In this document: piece by piece, positions 52,701 through 64,000 of the stretch | Numbering within the stretch: position 1 is the stretch's first letter | Layout of the letters: each line of letters opens with the position of its first letter | Assembly (NCBI RefSeq): GCF_963678635.1 | Contig: NC_087069.1 | Location: forward strand, 7,822,633 to 7,886,632 | Direction of reading: 5' to 3' | DNA length: 64,000 nt | Origin: Symsagittifera roscoffensis | Taxonomy: Eukaryota > Xenacoelomorpha > Acoela > Convolutidae | Notes under the pieces: generated by a model | Database searches by the model: none | What the model saw: the letters and a program-made list of their open reading frames with translations, nothing else | Told to the model about the DNA's origin: nothing | Translations under genes and position numbers: made by a program

Positions 52701-55700
52701 AATTTGAGAAAATTGCATTATCACGTACAGTTATTATTCCGCATTGAAATCTGACAATTAAAGTTTTTTTCGAAACTAAAATTTCAATCACGTTCTCAAA
52801 TTAAAAATCGATCAAATGATTTTTTGCAGTTTTGCTGTTGGATTGTGTAGTTTGCCTTACGTTTAGCCAAGGAAAAAAATTGAAATGAAAAAAACAAGCT
52901 GCTCGTACAACAGGGCAAAGCCTTGAATGTTCTGACTGTCCCTTAATTCATATCGAATAGTTTTTGGGATAAGAAAAATTTGAAAACCTATAATTTTTGG
53001 AGAAAATCAAGGTGTGAAATTTTGAGACATACCGCTAGCCTAAACTGAATTTGGAACAACTTTGAGCGAGAAACGTTTCTCTAGATTTTCCCCAAAAAAA
53101 TGGAAAAAAAAATTGCACAACCTTCAACAACGTTAAAAAAACAGGGTTCGAAAAAATAATGATGGCTTAATTTACTTTTAAAATTTAAATACACTTTCTG
53201 ATTGGCATTTTTACAAAAATCTAATTTGAAAAAAATGCACTACTACGTACAATTGTTATTCCACAGGGAAGTCTGATAATTAAAATCCATTTTCGAAACT
53301 AAAAGTCAATCACGTTTTCCAAACTGAATATCAAACAAGTGAGTTTTGCAGTTTTGCTGTTGCATTGTGTAGTTTGTCTTAATTTTGGCCATGGAAAAAA
53401 ACTGAATTAAAAAAAACAAGGCTGCTCGTGCATCAGGGCAAAACCTTGAACGTTCCGACTGTCCCTTAAATCATATCGAATAGTTTTGGGATAAGAAAAA
53501 TTTGAAAACCAATAAATGTTGAAGAAAATCAAGGTGTGAAATTTTGAGTCGTACCGCTAGCTTAAATTGAATTTGGAACAAATGTCTTGCTCGGGATAAA
53601 ATTTTTTTGAAAAAAAATGATTTGTTTTTGTTCAATTTAGAGAAAATAAAGTCAGAAAATGAATTAAAAAATCAATCCTGGAGAAATTTGAGATTTTAGC
53701 AGTTCCCACAGAACGTGTGACTAGAGTGTTTGGTTAGATATTAAGGGTTTCTGCTCAATTTTGAGATACGATTACTCTGTTGATGTTTAGAAAAGCTCAA
53801 GTCCACAACTTAGGCAACAAGTTGCTAGAAAATGGTCATTGAACGCAGGGAGTCAGAAAAAGTACAGACAAATTGTTTTAAAAAAATAACGTTCGGAAAA
53901 AATCATGATGGCTAAATTTACTTTTAAAATTAAAAACATTTTCTGATTGGCACTTTCTTCATAAAATTAATCTAATTTGAGAAAATTGCATTATCACGTA
54001 CAGTTATTATTCCGTATTGAAATCTGGCAATGAAAATTTTTTTCGAAACTAAAAGTCAATCACGTTCTCAAAACTAAAAATCGATCAAGTGATTTTTGCA
54101 GTTTTGCTGTTGGATTGTGTAGTTTGCCTTATTTTATCCAGGTAAAGAAATTGAACTGAAAAGAATTAAAAATCAAATCGCGAAAAGTCAAATTTGAGCG
54201 AGAAACATTTTTTTTTAAACTTTTCCCGAAAAAAATGGAAAAAAAACTCACTACCTTCAACAACGTTAAAAAAAATAGCGTTCAGAAAAATTATGATGGC
54301 CTAATTTACTTTTAAAAATTAAATACACTTTCTGATTGGCATTTTTACAAAAATCTAATTTGAGAAAAATGCACTACTACGTACAATTGTTATTCCTTAG
54401 GAAAGTCTGATAATTAAAATCCATTTTCGAAACTAAAAGTCAATCACGTTTTCCAAACTAAATATCAAACAAGTGAGTTTTGCAGTTTTGCTGTTGCATT
54501 GTGTAGTTTGTCTTACTTTTAGCGATGGAAAAAAACTGAATTTAAAAAAAAACAAGGCTGCTCGTGCATCAGGGCAAAACCCTGAATGTTCGGACTGTCC
54601 CTTAATTCATATCGAATAGTTTTGGGATAAGAAAAATTTGAAAACCTATAAGTGTTGGAGAAAATCAGGGTGTGAACTTTTGAGTCGTACCGCTAGCTTA
54701 AATTGAATTTGGAACAACTTTGTTGCGCGGGATAAAAGTTTTTGAAAAACAATGATTTTTTTGTTCAATTTAGAGAAATTAAAGTCAGAAAAAGAATTAA
54801 AAAATCAATCCTGTAGAAATTTGAGATTTTAGCAGTTCCCAGAGAACGTGTGACTAGAGTTTTTGGTTAGATATTAATGGTTTCTGCTCAACTTTGAGAT
54901 ATGAATACTCTGATGATGTTTAGAAAACCTCAAGTCCAAAACATAGGCAACAAGTTGCTAGAAAATGGTCATTGAACGCAGGGAGTCAGAAAAAGTTCAG
55001 ACAAATTGTTTTAAAAAAATAGCGTTCGAAAAAGTCATGATGGCTTAATTACCTTTAAAATTAAAAACACTTTCTGATTGGCACTTTCTTTGTAAAATTT
55101 ATCTAATTTGAGAAAATTTCATTATCACGTACAGTTATTATTCCGCATTGAAATCTGACAATTAAAGTTTTTTTCGAAACTAAAATTTCAATCACGTTCT
55201 CAAACTAAAAATCGATCAAAAGATTTTTTGCAGTTTTGCTGTTGGATTGTGTAGTTTGCCTTACGTTTAGCCAAGGAAAAAATTGAAATAAAAAAAAACA
55301 AGCTGCTCGTGCAACAGGGCAAAGCCTTGAATGTTCTGACTGTCCCTTAATTCATATCGAATAGTTTTTGGGATAAGAAAAATTTGAAAACCAATAGTTT
55401 TTGGAGAAAATGAAGGTGTAAAATTTTGAGACGTACCGCTAGCCTAAACTGAATTTGGAACAACTTTGAGCGAGAAATGTTTCTCTAGAACGTTAAAAAA
55501 ACAGCGTTCGAAAAAATAATGATGGCTTAATTTACTTTTAAAATTTAAATACACTTTCTGATTGGCACTTTTACAAAAATCTAATTTGAGAAAAATGCAC
55601 TACTACGTACAATTGTTAATCCACAGGGAAGTCTGATAATTAAAATCCATTTTCGAAACTAAAAGTCAATCACGTTTTCCAAACTGAATATCAAACAAGT

Positions 55701-58700
55701 GAGTTTTGCAGTTTTGCTGTTGCATTGTGTAGTTTGTCTTACTTTTAGCCATGGAAAAAACTGAATAAAAAAAACAAGGCTGCTCGTGCATCAGGGCAAA
55801 ACCCTGAACATTCCGACTGTCCCTTAAATCATATCGAATAGTTTTGGGATAAGAAAAATTTGAAAACCAATAAATGTTGAAGAGAATCAAGGTGTGAAAT
55901 TTTGAGTCGTACCGCTAGCTTAAATTGAATTTGGAACAACTGTCTTGCTCGGCATAAAATTTTTTTGAAATAAAATGATTTGTTTTTGTTCAATTTAGAG
56001 AAAATAAAGTCAGAAAACTAATTAAAAAATCAATCCTGGAGAAATTTAAGATTTTAGCAGTTCCCACAGAACGTGTGACTAGAGTGTTTGGTTAGATATT
56101 AAGGATTTCTGCTCAATTTTGAGATACGAATACTCTGTTGATGTTTAGAAAAGCTCAAGTCCACAACATAGGCAACAAGTTGCTAGAAAATGGTCATTGA
56201 ACGCAGGGAGTCAGAAAAAGTACAGACAAATTGTTTTAAAAAAATAACGTTCGGAAAAAATCATGATGGCTTAATTTACTTTTAAAATTAAAAACACTTT
56301 CTGATTGGCACTTTCTTTGTAAAATTTATTTAATTTGAGAAAATTGCATTATCACGTACAGTTATTATTCCGCATTGAAATCTGACAATTAAAGTTTTTT
56401 TCGAAACTAAAATTTCAATCACGTTCTCAAATTAAAAATCGATCAAATGATTTTTTGCAGTTTTGCTGTTGGATTGTGTAGTTTGCCTTACGTTTAGCCG
56501 AGGAAAAAAATTGAAATGAAAAAAACAAGCTGCTCGTACAACAGGGCAAAGCCTTGAATGTTCTGACTCTCCCTTAATTCATATCGAATAGTTTTTGGGA
56601 TAAGAAAAATTTGAAAACCTATAATTTTTGGAGAAAATCAATGTGTGAAATTTTGAGACATACCGCTAGCCTAAACTGATTTTGGAACAACTTTGAGCGA
56701 GAAACGTTTCTCTAGATTTTCCCCAAAAAAATGGAAAAAAAAAATTGCACAACCTTCAACAACGTTAAAAAAACAGGGTTCGAAAAAATAATGATGGCTT
56801 AATTTACTTTTAAAATTTAAATACACTTTCTGATTGGCATTTTTACAAAAATCTAATTTGAGAAAAATGCACTACTACGTACAATTGTTATTCCACAGGG
56901 AAGTCTGATAATTAAAATCCATTTTCGAAACTAAAAGTCAATCACGTTTTCCAAACTGAATATCAAACAAGTGAGTTTTGCAGTTTTGCTGTTGCATTGT
57001 GTAGTTTGTCTTACTTTTAGCCATGAAAAAAACTGAATTAAAAAAAACAAGGCTGCTCGTGCATCAGGGCAAAACCCTGAACGTTCCGACTGTCCCTTAA
57101 ATCATATCGAATAGTTTTGGGATAAGAAAAATTTGAAAACCAATAAATGTTGAAGAAAATCAAGGTGTGAAATTTTGAGTCGTACCGCTAGCTTAAATTG
57201 AATTTGGAACAATTGTCTTGCTCGGGATAAAATTTTTTTGAAAAAAAAATGATTTGTTTTTGTTCAATTTAGAGAAAATAAAGTCAGAAAATGAATTAAA
57301 AAATCAATCCTGGAGAAATTTGAGATTTTAGCAGTTCCCACAGAACGTGTGACTAGAGTGTTTGGTTAGATATTAAGGGTTTCTGCTCAATTTTGAGATA
57401 CGATTACTCTGTTGATGTTTAGAAAAGCTCAAGTCCACAACTTAGGCAACAAGTTGCTAGAAAATGGCCATTGAACGCAGGGAGTCAGAAAAAGTACAGA
57501 CAAATTGTTTTAAAAAAATAACGTTCGGAAAAAATCATGATGGCTAAAATTACTTTTAAAATTAAAAACATTTTCTGATTGGCACTTTCTTCATAAAATT
57601 AATCTAATTTGAGAAAATTGCATTATCACGTACAGTTATTATTCCGTATTGAAATCTGGCAATGAAAATTTTTTTCGAAACTAAAAGTCAATCACGTTCT
57701 CAAAACTAAAAATCGATCAAGTGATTTTTGCAGTTTTGCTGTTGGATTGTGTAGTTCGCCTTATTTTATCCAGGTAAAAAAATTGAACTGAAAAGAATTA
57801 AAAATCAAATCGCGAAAAGTCAAATTTGAGCGAGAAACATTTTTTTTTAAACTTTTCCCGAAAAAAATGGAAAAAAAACTCACTACCTTCAACAACGTTA
57901 AAAAAAATAGCGTTCAGAAAAATTATGATGGCCTAATTTACTTTTAAAAATTAAATACACTTTCTGATTGGCATTTTTACAAAAATCTAATTTGAGAAAA
58001 ATGCACTACTACGTACAATTGTTATTCCTTAGGAAAGTCTGATAATTAAAATCCATTTTCGAAACTAAAAGTCAATCACGTTTTCCAAACTAAATATCAA
58101 ACAAGTGAGTTTTGCAGTTTTGCTGTTGCATTGTGTAGTTTGTCTTACTTTTAGCGATGGAAAAAAAACTGAATTAAAAAAAAACAAGGCTGCTCGTGCA
58201 TCAGGGCAAAACCCTGAATGTTCGGACTGTCCCTTAATTCATATCGAATAGTTTTGGGATAAGAAAAATTTGAAAACCTATAAGTGTTGGAGAAAATCAA
58301 GGTGTGAACTTTTGAGTCGTACCGCTAGCTTAAATTGAATTTGGAACAACTTTGTTGCGCGGGATAAAAGTTTTTGAAAAACAATGATTTTTTTTGTTCA
58401 ATTTAGAGAAATTAAAGTCAGAAAAAGAATTAAAAAATCAATCCTGTAGAAATTTGAGATTTCAGCAGTTCCCAGAGAACGTGTGACTAGAGTGTTTGGT
58501 TAGATACTAATGGTTTCTGCTCAACTTTGAGATATGAATACTCTGATGATGTTTAGAAAACCTCAAGTCCAAAACATAGGCAACAAGTTGCTAGAAAATG
58601 GTCATTGAACGCAGGGATTCAGAAAAAGTACAGACAAATTGTTTTAAAAAAATAGCGTTCGAAAAAGTCATGATGGCTTAATTACCTTTAAAATTAAAAA

Positions 58701-60703
58701 CACTTTCTGATTGGCACTTTCTTTGTAAAATTTATCTAATTTGAGAAAATTGCATTATCACGTATAGTTATTATTCCGCATTGAAATCTGACAATTAAAG
58801 TTTTTTTCGAAACTAAAATTTTAATCACGTTCTCAAACTTAAAATCGATCAAATGATTTTTTGCAGTTTTGCTGTTGGATTGTGTAGTTTGCCTTACGTT
58901 TAGCCAAGGAAAAAATTGAAATAAAAAAAAACAAGCTGCTCGTGCAACAGGGCAAAGCCTTGAATGTTCTGACTGTCCCTTAATTCATATCGAATAGTTT
59001 TTGGGATAAGAAAAATTTGAAAACCTATAATTTTTGGAGAAAATCAAGGTGTAAAATTTTGAGACGTACCGCTAGCCTAAATTGAATTTGGAACAACTTT
59101 GAGCGAGAAATGTTTCTCTAGATTTTCCCCAGAAAAATGGAAAAAAATTCCAAAACCTTCAACAACTTTAAAAAAACAGCGTTCGAAAAAACAATGATGG
59201 GTTAATTTACTTTTAAAATTTAAATACACTTTCTGATTGGCATTTATACAAAAATCTAATTTGAGAAAAATGCACTACTACGTACAATTGATATTCCACA
59301 GGGAAGTCTGATAAATAAAATCCTTTTTCGATACTAAAAGTCAATCACATTTTCCAAACTAAATAACAAACAAGTGAGTTTTGCAGTTTTGCTGGTGCAT
59401 TGTGTAGTTTGCCTTACATTTAGCCAAGGAAAAAAACTGAAATAAAAAAAACAGGGCTGCTCGTGCAACAAGGCAAAGCTCTGAATGTTCCGACTGTCCC
59501 TTAATTCATATTGAATAGTTTTGGGATAAGAAAAATTTGAAAACCAATAAATGTTGGAGAAAATCGAGGTGGGAAGTTTTGAGACATACCGCTAGCCTAA
59601 ACTGAATTTGGAACAACTTTGAGCGAGAAACGTTTCTCTAGATTTTCCCCAAAAAAATGGGAAAAAAAAATTGCACAACCTTCAACAACGTTAAAAAAAC
59701 AGCGTTCGAAAAAATAATGATGGCTTAATTTACTTTTAAAATTTAAATACACTTTCTGGTTGGCATTTTTACAAAAATCTAATTTGACAAAAATGCACTA
59801 CTACGTACAATTGTTATTCCACAGGGAAGTCTGATAATTAAAATCCATTTTCGAAACTAAAAGTCAATCACGTTTTCCAAACTAAATATCAAACAAGTGA
59901 GTTTTGCAGTTTTGCTGTTGCATTGTGTAGTTTGTCTTACTTTTAGCCATGGAAAAAAACTGAATTAAAAAAAAACAAGGCTGCTGGTGCATCAGGGCAA
60001 AACCTTGAACGTTCTGACTGTCCCTTAAATCATATCGAATAGTTTTGGGATAAGAAAAATTTGAAAACCAATAAATGTTGGAGAAAATCGAGGTGTGAAA
60101 TTTTGAGACGTACCGCTAGCCTAAATTGAATTTGGAACAACTTTGAGCGAGAAATGTTTCTCTAGATTTTCCCCAGAAAAATGGAAAAAAATTCCAAAAC
60201 CTTCAACAACGTTAAAAAAAATAGCGTTCAAAAAAAGTATGATGGCTTAATTTACTTTTCAAATTTAAATACACTTTCCGATCGGCAGTTTTTGTCAAAA
60301 TTTCTTTTTAGTTTGAGAAAAATGCACTACTACGTACATTTGTTATTCCGCAGGGAAGTCTGATAATTAAAGTCCATTTTCGAAACTAAAAGCCAATCAC
60401 GTTTTCCAAACTAAATATCAAACAAGTGATTTTTGCAGTTTTGCTGTTGCATTGTGTAGTTTGTCTTACTTTTAGCCCAGGAAAAAAACTGAATTTAAAA
60501 AAAAAATAAGGCTGCTCGTGCATCACTGCAAAACCCTGAATATTCCGACTGTCTCTTAATTCATATTGAATAGATTTTGGGATAATAAAAATTTAAAAAC
60601 CTATAATTTTTGGAGAAAATCAAGGTGTGAAATTTTGAGACGTACCGCTAGCCTAAACTGAATTTGGAACTACTTTGAGCGAGAAACGTTTTTCTAGATT
60701 TTC
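49705..60703. repeat. Satellite array, right part, with higher-order repeat
   Basis: The landmark GAGTTTTGCAG starts at 49705, 50840, 52068, 53341, 54474, 55701, 56973, 58107, 59376 and 59899. Spacings run 1135, 1228, 1273, 1133, 1227, 1272, 1134, 1269, 523. The repeating triple gives a higher-order unit of about 3634 bp, two full copies plus part of a third. Each dimer has a monomer with GCATTGTGTAGTTTGTC and one with GGATTGTGTAGTTTGCC; in the 1134-bp dimer the second monomer lacks the conserved box. After about 59376 the order breaks into single monomers of about 525 bp, and the array stops at about 60703. Confidence 0.95.
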
Positions 60704-63700
60704 CTGCACGCTCAGGCCGTAGCTTTGCCTCGCCCTTGTTAGTAAATGGTCTTATCTCATAATCCACTCCGTCCTCTAGAGATAAACAAGACTGCTTGTG
60801 TGTATCCCTTAAGTCAAATGGAATAATTTGTGGTAAAAAAAACCTAAAATCGATCCTTTATTGGACAATATCAGAGTGTGAATCTTTGATTCGTACGAAA
60901 TCAATACGACCAACTAGCTATCCTCAATTCAATTTGGAACAATTTCGTTGTGCAATATAGTTCTCTGTGCATGAATTTTTCGCGTCAATCTCTCAACCTT
61001 ATGAAAGAAAGTCTTCAAAGCGCGCTTAATTTTGTCCGAAATTTAGCCAATTTTGCAATTTTCAAGACCCCAGGGGGCTTATATATTTTTTTTAATTCTA
61101 AATTTTTTTTTTGAAAATCTTGTCAAGTTTTTTTTGTGAACATTCCTCCATAGACCTTGAATTGCACTCGGAAAAATCAAGTCTTCGCCCTGACACGAGC
61201 GGTCTTGTTTCAGTTAGTTAGGCAGTCAGCCAAAAGCTCAATTTATGAATTAACTTTTTTTGTGGATGGAGCTACAAATATAGCGCTATTTTTATGCTCA
61301 AAAAACGAGTGTGCGGCATGCAACCCCACTTTTTCTGTACACCTTCGACACTAATACGTAATTTCAAAAATCTGAATCAAATCAGGTTCCTCATTACCAG
61401 TGGTTATTTTATGCATCGTCAGGTCTTAGCTTTGCCCCGCCCTTGTTACAAAAGGATCTTTTCTTATATTCCACTCCGGCTCCTAGAAATAAACAAGACT
61501 GCTTGTTTATCAAGACAGAATCCTGAAGGTTCCTACTGTCCCTCAGTTCATATTGAATAGTTTTTGGGGAAATACTTTTTTTAAAACAGATAAATTTGGG
61601 ACATTATCAAATTGTGAAACTTTGAGTCGCACTTAATCAATACGACCAATTAGCTTGCATCAATTCAACCTGGAACGACTTCGTTGTGCGCGATAAATCT
61701 CTACGCATTAATAAATTTCGTTAGGCTTTCAACATTATGAATTAAATTCTTCAAAGTGCGCATCATTTGGTCCAGAATTTAGCCAGTTTGGCATTTTTCA
61801 AACTTTCAGAACTATACTTGAAATATCTTTTCAAATTTGAACTCAGGCAGTCGATATCTTTAGTGCAGTATAGAAAATTGTTGTCGTAAACTATTATTTC
61901 AATCAGCCAAAAATGACTGAATAAAAAAACCACAACAAGCATAAACATTCCGTTTTCTTCGAAAGTTGGAAAATCAACCTTTTTGTTGTTCTCTTTGAAA
62001 AAATTGTTGTTATTTTTGGTGAGCACTGCTCGATAGACTTTGATATGCACTCGGAACATTCACGGCTTGGCCCTGAGGCCAGCCGTCTTGTTTGAGTTAA
62101 ATAAATAGTCGGCTAAAGCTCAATTCATGAATTACCATGTTTTAGTGAATGGACCTAAAATAAAGCGTTAATTTCCATGCTCATAGAACGAGTTTACAGC
62201 ATGCAATTTTACTTCTTCTGTACAAGTTTGACACTAACATGTGATTTCGAAAACCTGAATCATATCAGATATCTTCTTACAAGTGGTGATATCGTGCATG
62301 AGCATGCCGTAGCATTGCCCCGCCCTTGTTATAAAAAGATTTTATCCTATATTCCACTCCGACCCCTAGAGATAAAAACGACTGCTCGTATACCAGGACA
62401 AAGCCCTGCATGTTCCTACTGTCCCTTAATCCATATCGATTAGTTTGCGGGAAGCAAAAAATTAAAATCTATAATTTTCGGAAAATATCAAAGCGAGAAC
62501 CTTCGATGTGTACGAAATCAATAAGACCAACTAGCTAGCCCCAATTCACTTTGGAACGATTTCGTTGTGCGAAATAGTTCTCTATGCATGAACTTCTCGC
62601 GTCAATCTCTCAACCTTACGAGACAAAATCTCCAAAGCGCGCTTAATTTTGTCCAAAATTTAGCCAATTTTGCAATTTTCAAGACCCCAGAACATTTTAA
62701 AAACAAATGGAAATGAAATATAAATTTTTTCTAAATTTGAGCTCAGGAATTCGATATCTCCAATGTGGTATAAAAAAATTTGTCGAAAACTTTTACTTTG
62801 ATCAGCAAATTTTGACTGCATAAAAAACCACACCAAGCATAAATATTCTATTTTCTTCAAAAATTAAAACAATCAACCTCTTCGTTTCCTATATAACGTG
62901 GGGAGTATTATGAAATTTTTGTTTAATTTCAATTTTTTTTAGCAAAAATTGTCAGTTTTTTTTGGCGAGCACTCCTCCTTAGAACTTGAGTTGTACTCGG
63001 AAAAATCACGGCTTCACCCTGATACGAGCAGTCTTGTTTGAATTATTTAAACAGTCAGCCAACTGCTCAGTTTATGAATTACTTTTTTTTTGATGAATGG
63101 AGCTACAAATTTAGCGCTATTTTTCATGCTCAAAAAACGAGTGTGCAGCATGCAACCCTACATTTTCCGTACACTTTCGACACTAATATGTAATTTCAAA
63201 AATCTGAATCAAATCAGGTATCTCGTTACAAGTGGTTATTTCCTGAATCGTCAGGTCTTGGCTTTGCCCCGCCCTTGTTACAAAAGGATCTTATCTCATA
63301 TTCCACTCCCGGTCCTAAACATAAACAAGACTACTCGTATATCAAGACAATTTCCTGAGGGTTCCTACTGTCCCTCATTTCATATTGAATAGTTTTTGTG
63401 AAAAGACTTTTTTTAAAACATACAAACTTGGGAGAATATCAAATTGTGAAACTTTGATTCGTACGAAATCAATACGACCAATTAGCTAACCTCAATTCAG
63501 TTGGGAACGATTTCGTTATGCGGGATAATTCGGTACGCATACATATTTCGCGTCAGGTTCTCAAATTTATGAAAAAAACTCTCCAACATGCGCATAATTC
63601 ATTCCAAAATTTAGCCAATTTGGCAATTTTCAAACCCTCAGAACATTACTAAAAAATTGAAAGTAAAATATCTTCTTAAAGTTTAACTCAGAAAGTTGAC

Positions 63701-64000
63701 ATCTTCAAAGCATTACTTAAAATTATTGTCGAAAACTATCATTTCGATCAGCAAAAATTGACTAAATAAAAAAACCACACCAAGATAAATATTCCGTTTT
63801 CTTCGGAAGTCGGAACAATCAGTCTCAGGGAGATTATAAATTTTTTTTTTAAATTTTCAATTTTTTTTTGAAAAACTTGTCATTTCTGTTGTTTACACTG
63901 CCCAATAGACCTTGAAATGCACTCGGTGCATTCACGGCTTGCCCTGATACGAGCAGTTTTGTTTGAAATAGTTAAACTGTCGGCCAAATGCTCACTTTAT
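60704..64000. repeat. Second satellite with inverted box pairs
   Basis: A GCTTTGCCCCGCCCTTGTTA landmark starts at about 60721, 61428, 62311 and 63260 (spacings about 707, 883, 949). Each monomer carries the conserved box in both orientations: inverted at about 61165-61210, 62046-62094, 62993-63040 and 63919-63965, forward at about 61490-61560, 62372-62443 and 63320-63392. The inner distance is about 280 bp in all three complete pairs. Copies are more diverged than those of the first satellite. The array continues past the window edge. Confidence 0.85.

Noticed and set aside
49705-60703. A CRISPR-like or bacterial repeat array
   Set aside because: Repeat units exceed 500 bp, are contiguous without unique spacers, and the window is eukaryotic.

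Overview
The window is AT-rich eukaryotic DNA with very few genes. GT-AG introns, two TTTTCAG-like acceptors, long A/T runs and a TRIM-type gene point to an invertebrate animal. The noncoding style resembles a nematode, but nothing here fixes the species. A run of exactly 200 N (7839-8038) shows this is an assembled scaffold.

Layout. 1-8.0 kb: no convincing gene; a tRNA-derived SINE (211-550) and several diverged, nested copies of dispersed repeats. 8.5-12.1 kb: one host gene on the minus strand, a RING/B-box/coiled-coil (TRIM-like) protein in three recognisable exons. A 22-bp exact tandem duplication breaks its frame inside exon 2. 12.1-19.9 kb: gene-poor DNA with inverted-repeat elements. 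19.9-24.8 kb and 49.7-60.7 kb: a satellite array. The right part has a higher-order period of about 3.63 kb made of three dimers of about 1134, 1228 and 1272 bp. 60.7-64.0 kb: a second satellite that shares a conserved box with the first and carries it in inverted pairs about 280 bp apart.

The satellite is interrupted by a giant Ty3/gypsy-type LTR retroelement on the minus strand (24824-49703, about 24.9 kb). Its LTRs (1518 and 1523 bp) are almost identical, so it is young. In transcription order it has a 5' LTR, a 2.3-kb leader with a duplicated hairpin block and clustered GGAGGGT motifs, ORF1 (capsid, two zinc knuckles, protease, reverse transcriptase, RNase H), a 64-codon open spacer bounded by two in-frame UAG codons, ORF2 (zinc-binding and DDE integrase, GPF module, C-terminal macrodomain-like segment), a 459-bp intergenic region, ORF3 (2947 aa, with one canonical and one degenerate SGNH-hydrolase-like domain), a purine-rich tract and the 3' LTR. 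A partial copy of the 3' polypurine-tract region lies almost exactly at the midpoint.

The parts that look new are the macrodomain fused behind integrase, the giant ORF3 with tandem SGNH-like domains, the two same-frame UAG codons splitting pol between RNase H and integrase, and the candidate central polypurine tract. ORF1 and ORF2 supply the usual copy-and-integrate machinery. ORF3 and the macrodomain are extra functions whose roles the sequence does not reveal.
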